Origin: Tatumella terrea
GTDB lineage: Bacteria; Pseudomonadota; Gammaproteobacteria; Enterobacterales; Enterobacteriaceae
Length of the DNA: 64,000 nt
Direction of reading: 5' to 3'
NCBI RefSeq assembly: GCF_039523755.1
Contig: NZ_BAAAFX010000018.1
Coordinates: forward strand, 349,087-413,086
Below, in pieces: positions 62,610 through 64,000 of this stretch. The notes below the pieces were generated by a model. It worked only from the letters and a program-made list of their open reading frames with translations. It had not been told where the DNA came from and did not search any database. Position 1 is the stretch's first letter; every line of letters begins with the position of its first letter. The translations under genes and the position numbers were made by a program.

Positions 62610-63752
62610 ATGAACATCTTCATTAGCTCACTGATATCTGGTTTTGAAGAAAACCGAATGGCCGTTAAACGAGCCATATCTATTCTCAAACACAACCCAA
62701 TCATGGCCGAGGATTTTGGTGCGAAACCAGACTCACCTCAAATCACATGTCTGAAAGGCGTGCGAGAATCAGACGTTGTAATCCTGATTTTAGGTTCTCG
62801 CTATGGCTATGAACAGCAGCAAGGTTTATCTGCCACTCATGAAGAAGTACTGGAAGCCCGAACTACCAAGCAATTAATTATTTTTATTCAGTCAGGTATT
62901 GAGCCTGAGCCAAAACAAGCGGATCTCATCAATGAAGTGAGTTCCTGGGAAAAAGGGCTTTTTTGGGAGGAATTTACTTCTGCCGAAGATCTCTTTGAGA
63001 AATCCCTGAGGGCTATTAATCAGCTACAGCTAGCTCATGCGCAATCACCGGTTGACCCGGAAGAGTTGAAAAAGCGAGCTATTACCAATTTACCTAAGGA
63101 AAACCAGAACTATTTTCATAGCTCAGCCAAAGTTCAAATATCCATAGCAGTAGGCCCTGATACGACAATTATCCGGCCAGCTCAAATGGGTTCCAAAGCA
63201 CTGATAGACACCATGTCTCAGGAGGCACTGTTTGGAGCCAATTCGGGACACAGACCAATCTTTGACAGGCAGTCTGGAGTCAACGATAGCTTAGATAGCG
63301 ACTCATTATGTATCAGCCAGAGTCAAAATCGGGACGTTCACAATCTAGTCAAGCTTTCACCTTCAGGGGACATACTTCTGATCCTGTCCATGCCAATGCA
63401 ATCAGGTGGTTTGCCGGTAATACTCGAGGAAACCGTGCACGAAACCTTGTTAAAGGGCTTTGACTACGCCTCATGGCTTCTGGCAGAGATAGATAACACG
63501 CAACGGCTGACTCATGTTGTTCCCGCCGTGAGCATAGCAGGAGCTTCCTCCGCTGGCTGGCGCACTATTGTCGAACACCAGGCTAGTCTAAACTCAATGC
63601 AGTCTTTCGGTATGGGCCAAAGTAAAGAACCTGTGCTTCTACGCCCTGCCTCTATGGTCAGACAGTCGTTTGCCCTGTCGTCAGTCCGTAATTCTCATGT
63701 TGAGGACTTTGTAGTTCTTTTAAGACGTTTGTGGAAAGAGCAAAGGTATTGA
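62610..63752 (+). CDS. DUF4062 domain protein, putative defence protein
   Basis: 380 aa. The N-terminal domain (about 1-130) starts MNIFISSLISGFEENRMAV and has KGVRESDVVILILGSRYGYE, the hallmark of DUF4062, a Rossmann-like fold related to TIR/nucleotide-handling domains and often found in STAND-type signalling or defence proteins. The C-terminal 240 residues are unrecognised; there is no NTPase motif, so this is not a full STAND protein. GGGAAG lies upstream of the ATG. Its GC content is close to that of the mobilisation genes rather than the AT-rich segment. It ends 139 bp before attR. Confidence 0.82.
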   Translation: MNIFISSLISGFEENRMAVKRAISILKHNPIMAEDFGAKPDSPQITCLKGVRESDVVILILGSRYGYEQQQGLSATHEEVLEARTTKQLIIFIQSGIEPEPKQADLINEVSSWEKGLFWEEFTSAEDLFEKSLRAINQLQLAHAQSPVDPEELKKRAITNLPKENQNYFHSSAKVQISIAVGPDTTIIRPAQMGSKALIDTMSQEALFGANSGHRPIFDRQSGVNDSLDSDSLCISQSQNRDVHNLVKLSPSGDILLILSMPMQSGGLPVILEETVHETLLKGFDYASWLLAEIDNTQRLTHVVPAVSIAGASSAGWRTIVEHQASLNSMQSFGMGQSKEPVLLRPASMVRQSFALSSVRNSHVEDFVVLLRRLWKEQRY

Positions 63753-63890
63753 GATTGCAGCCAACCCTATGTCTAAGGTCGGTAAAAATCCATGTCCATG
63801 TTTAAGGCGCTGTTTTAGGCCTAGCGTCAGAAAGTCAAAATCAGCATTTCCTGATACAAATCATTGATTTATTGAAACAAGCTCAAGTGA

Positions 63891-63904
63891 TCTCGTGCCG
63901 ACCA
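63891..63904. repeat. attR: right attachment-site repeat
   Basis: TCTCGTGCCGACCA, identical to the last 14 bases of tRNA-Pro. Beyond it lies chromosomal sequence with the original proL terminator. Confidence 0.92.
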
Positions 63905-63936
63905 AAAATCCCTAAAAAAAGCAGCCTGTTAGGGCT

Positions 63937-63972
63937 AATGCCGGTCACTTAAGGTGACCGGCATTGTTTTTT
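63937..63972 (+). terminator. Original proL terminator, displaced by the island
   Basis: AATGCCGGTCAC-TTAAG-GTGACCGGCATT followed by GTTTTTT, 33 bp beyond attR. Before integration it would have ended the proL transcript. Confidence 0.85.
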
Positions 63973-64000
63973 AAGGGATATTTTGGCTTTTTGGGCCTGA

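Larger units (their letters stand above)
43259..63904. mobile_element. Integrative mobilizable element in tRNA-Pro(GGG), about 20.6 kb, probably with a nested AT-rich element
   Basis: Bounded by the 14-bp direct repeat, with a P4-type integrase just inside the tRNA end, lower GC than the chromosome, and no housekeeping genes. It carries MobC- and relaxase-like genes but no type IV secretion system, so it could be mobilised by a helper element. The segment of about 52.6-62.3 kb is clearly more AT-rich than the integrase, mobilisation and DUF4062 parts and has its own recombinases. This suggests one mobile element inside another. The displaced proL terminator lies just outside the right end. 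Confidence 0.9.

Overview
The window is about 43.2 kb of ordinary enterobacterial chromosome followed by a 20.6 kb horizontally acquired island inserted in the 3' end of a tRNA-Pro(GGG) gene. The gene set and order (cdd, sanA, yeiB, folE, lysP-yeiE-yeiH-nfo, fruBKA, yeiW-yeiP-lpxT, mepS, bcr-rsuA-radD-rplY-yejK-yejL-yejM-proL) are those of Enterobacterales. The moderately GC-rich DNA and departures from the E. coli order (yegS-dbpA, ahpC-ahpF and maeA inserted nearby, no cirA or setB) suggest a member of Erwiniaceae (Pantoea, Erwinia or Tatumella type). That placement is an inference, not a measurement.

Core region, 1-43,272. Left to right: the 3' end of yegS; an 8-bp tandem repeat; dbpA; a three-gene minus-strand set of exported proteins (beta-barrel, Omp85-type barrel, DUF4056-like); the ahpC-ahpF peroxidase pair with an attenuator-like terminator between them; about three 117-bp tandem repeats of unknown role; mrp and metG back to back; cdd, maeA, a C-terminally extended sanA, yeiB, folE, an extra LysR regulator and fghA; lysP, yeiE, yeiH, nfo; fruBKA with two Cra-type operators; yeiW, yeiP, lpxT; an intact IS200; an APC-family permease; mepS; bcr-rsuA; radD; rplY with its own promoter and leader; yejK, yejL, yejM; and the tRNA.

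Island, 43,259-63,904. It is bounded by a 14-bp direct repeat (TCTCGTGCCGACCA), the 3' end of the tRNA. Just inside the left end is a P4-type tyrosine integrase. Then come a zinc-ribbon plus Mrr-type nuclease protein, a glycine-zipper protein set between halves of a zinc ribbon, a ParA ATPase with a small partner, small membrane proteins, a MobC-like protein and a relaxase, a membrane protein and a BamE-like lipoprotein. No type IV secretion genes are present, so it looks like an integrative mobilizable element. From about 52.6 to 62.3 kb the DNA is markedly more AT-rich and probably represents a nested element. It holds a three-gene candidate antiphage operon (618-aa protein with a PD-(D/E)XK-like domain, PtuA-like ATPase, PtuB-like HNH nuclease) and a set of consecutive tyrosine recombinases plus a small coiled-coil protein, resembling Tn554 or gamma-mobile-trio modules. 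The third recombinase is split by one in-frame TAA. A DUF4062 protein sits next to the right attachment site.

The main candidates for something undescribed are the 618-aa/ATPase/HNH operon, the four-gene recombinase module with its broken member, the exported-protein operon at 2.2-5.6 kb, and the structured 117-bp repeats upstream of ahpC.
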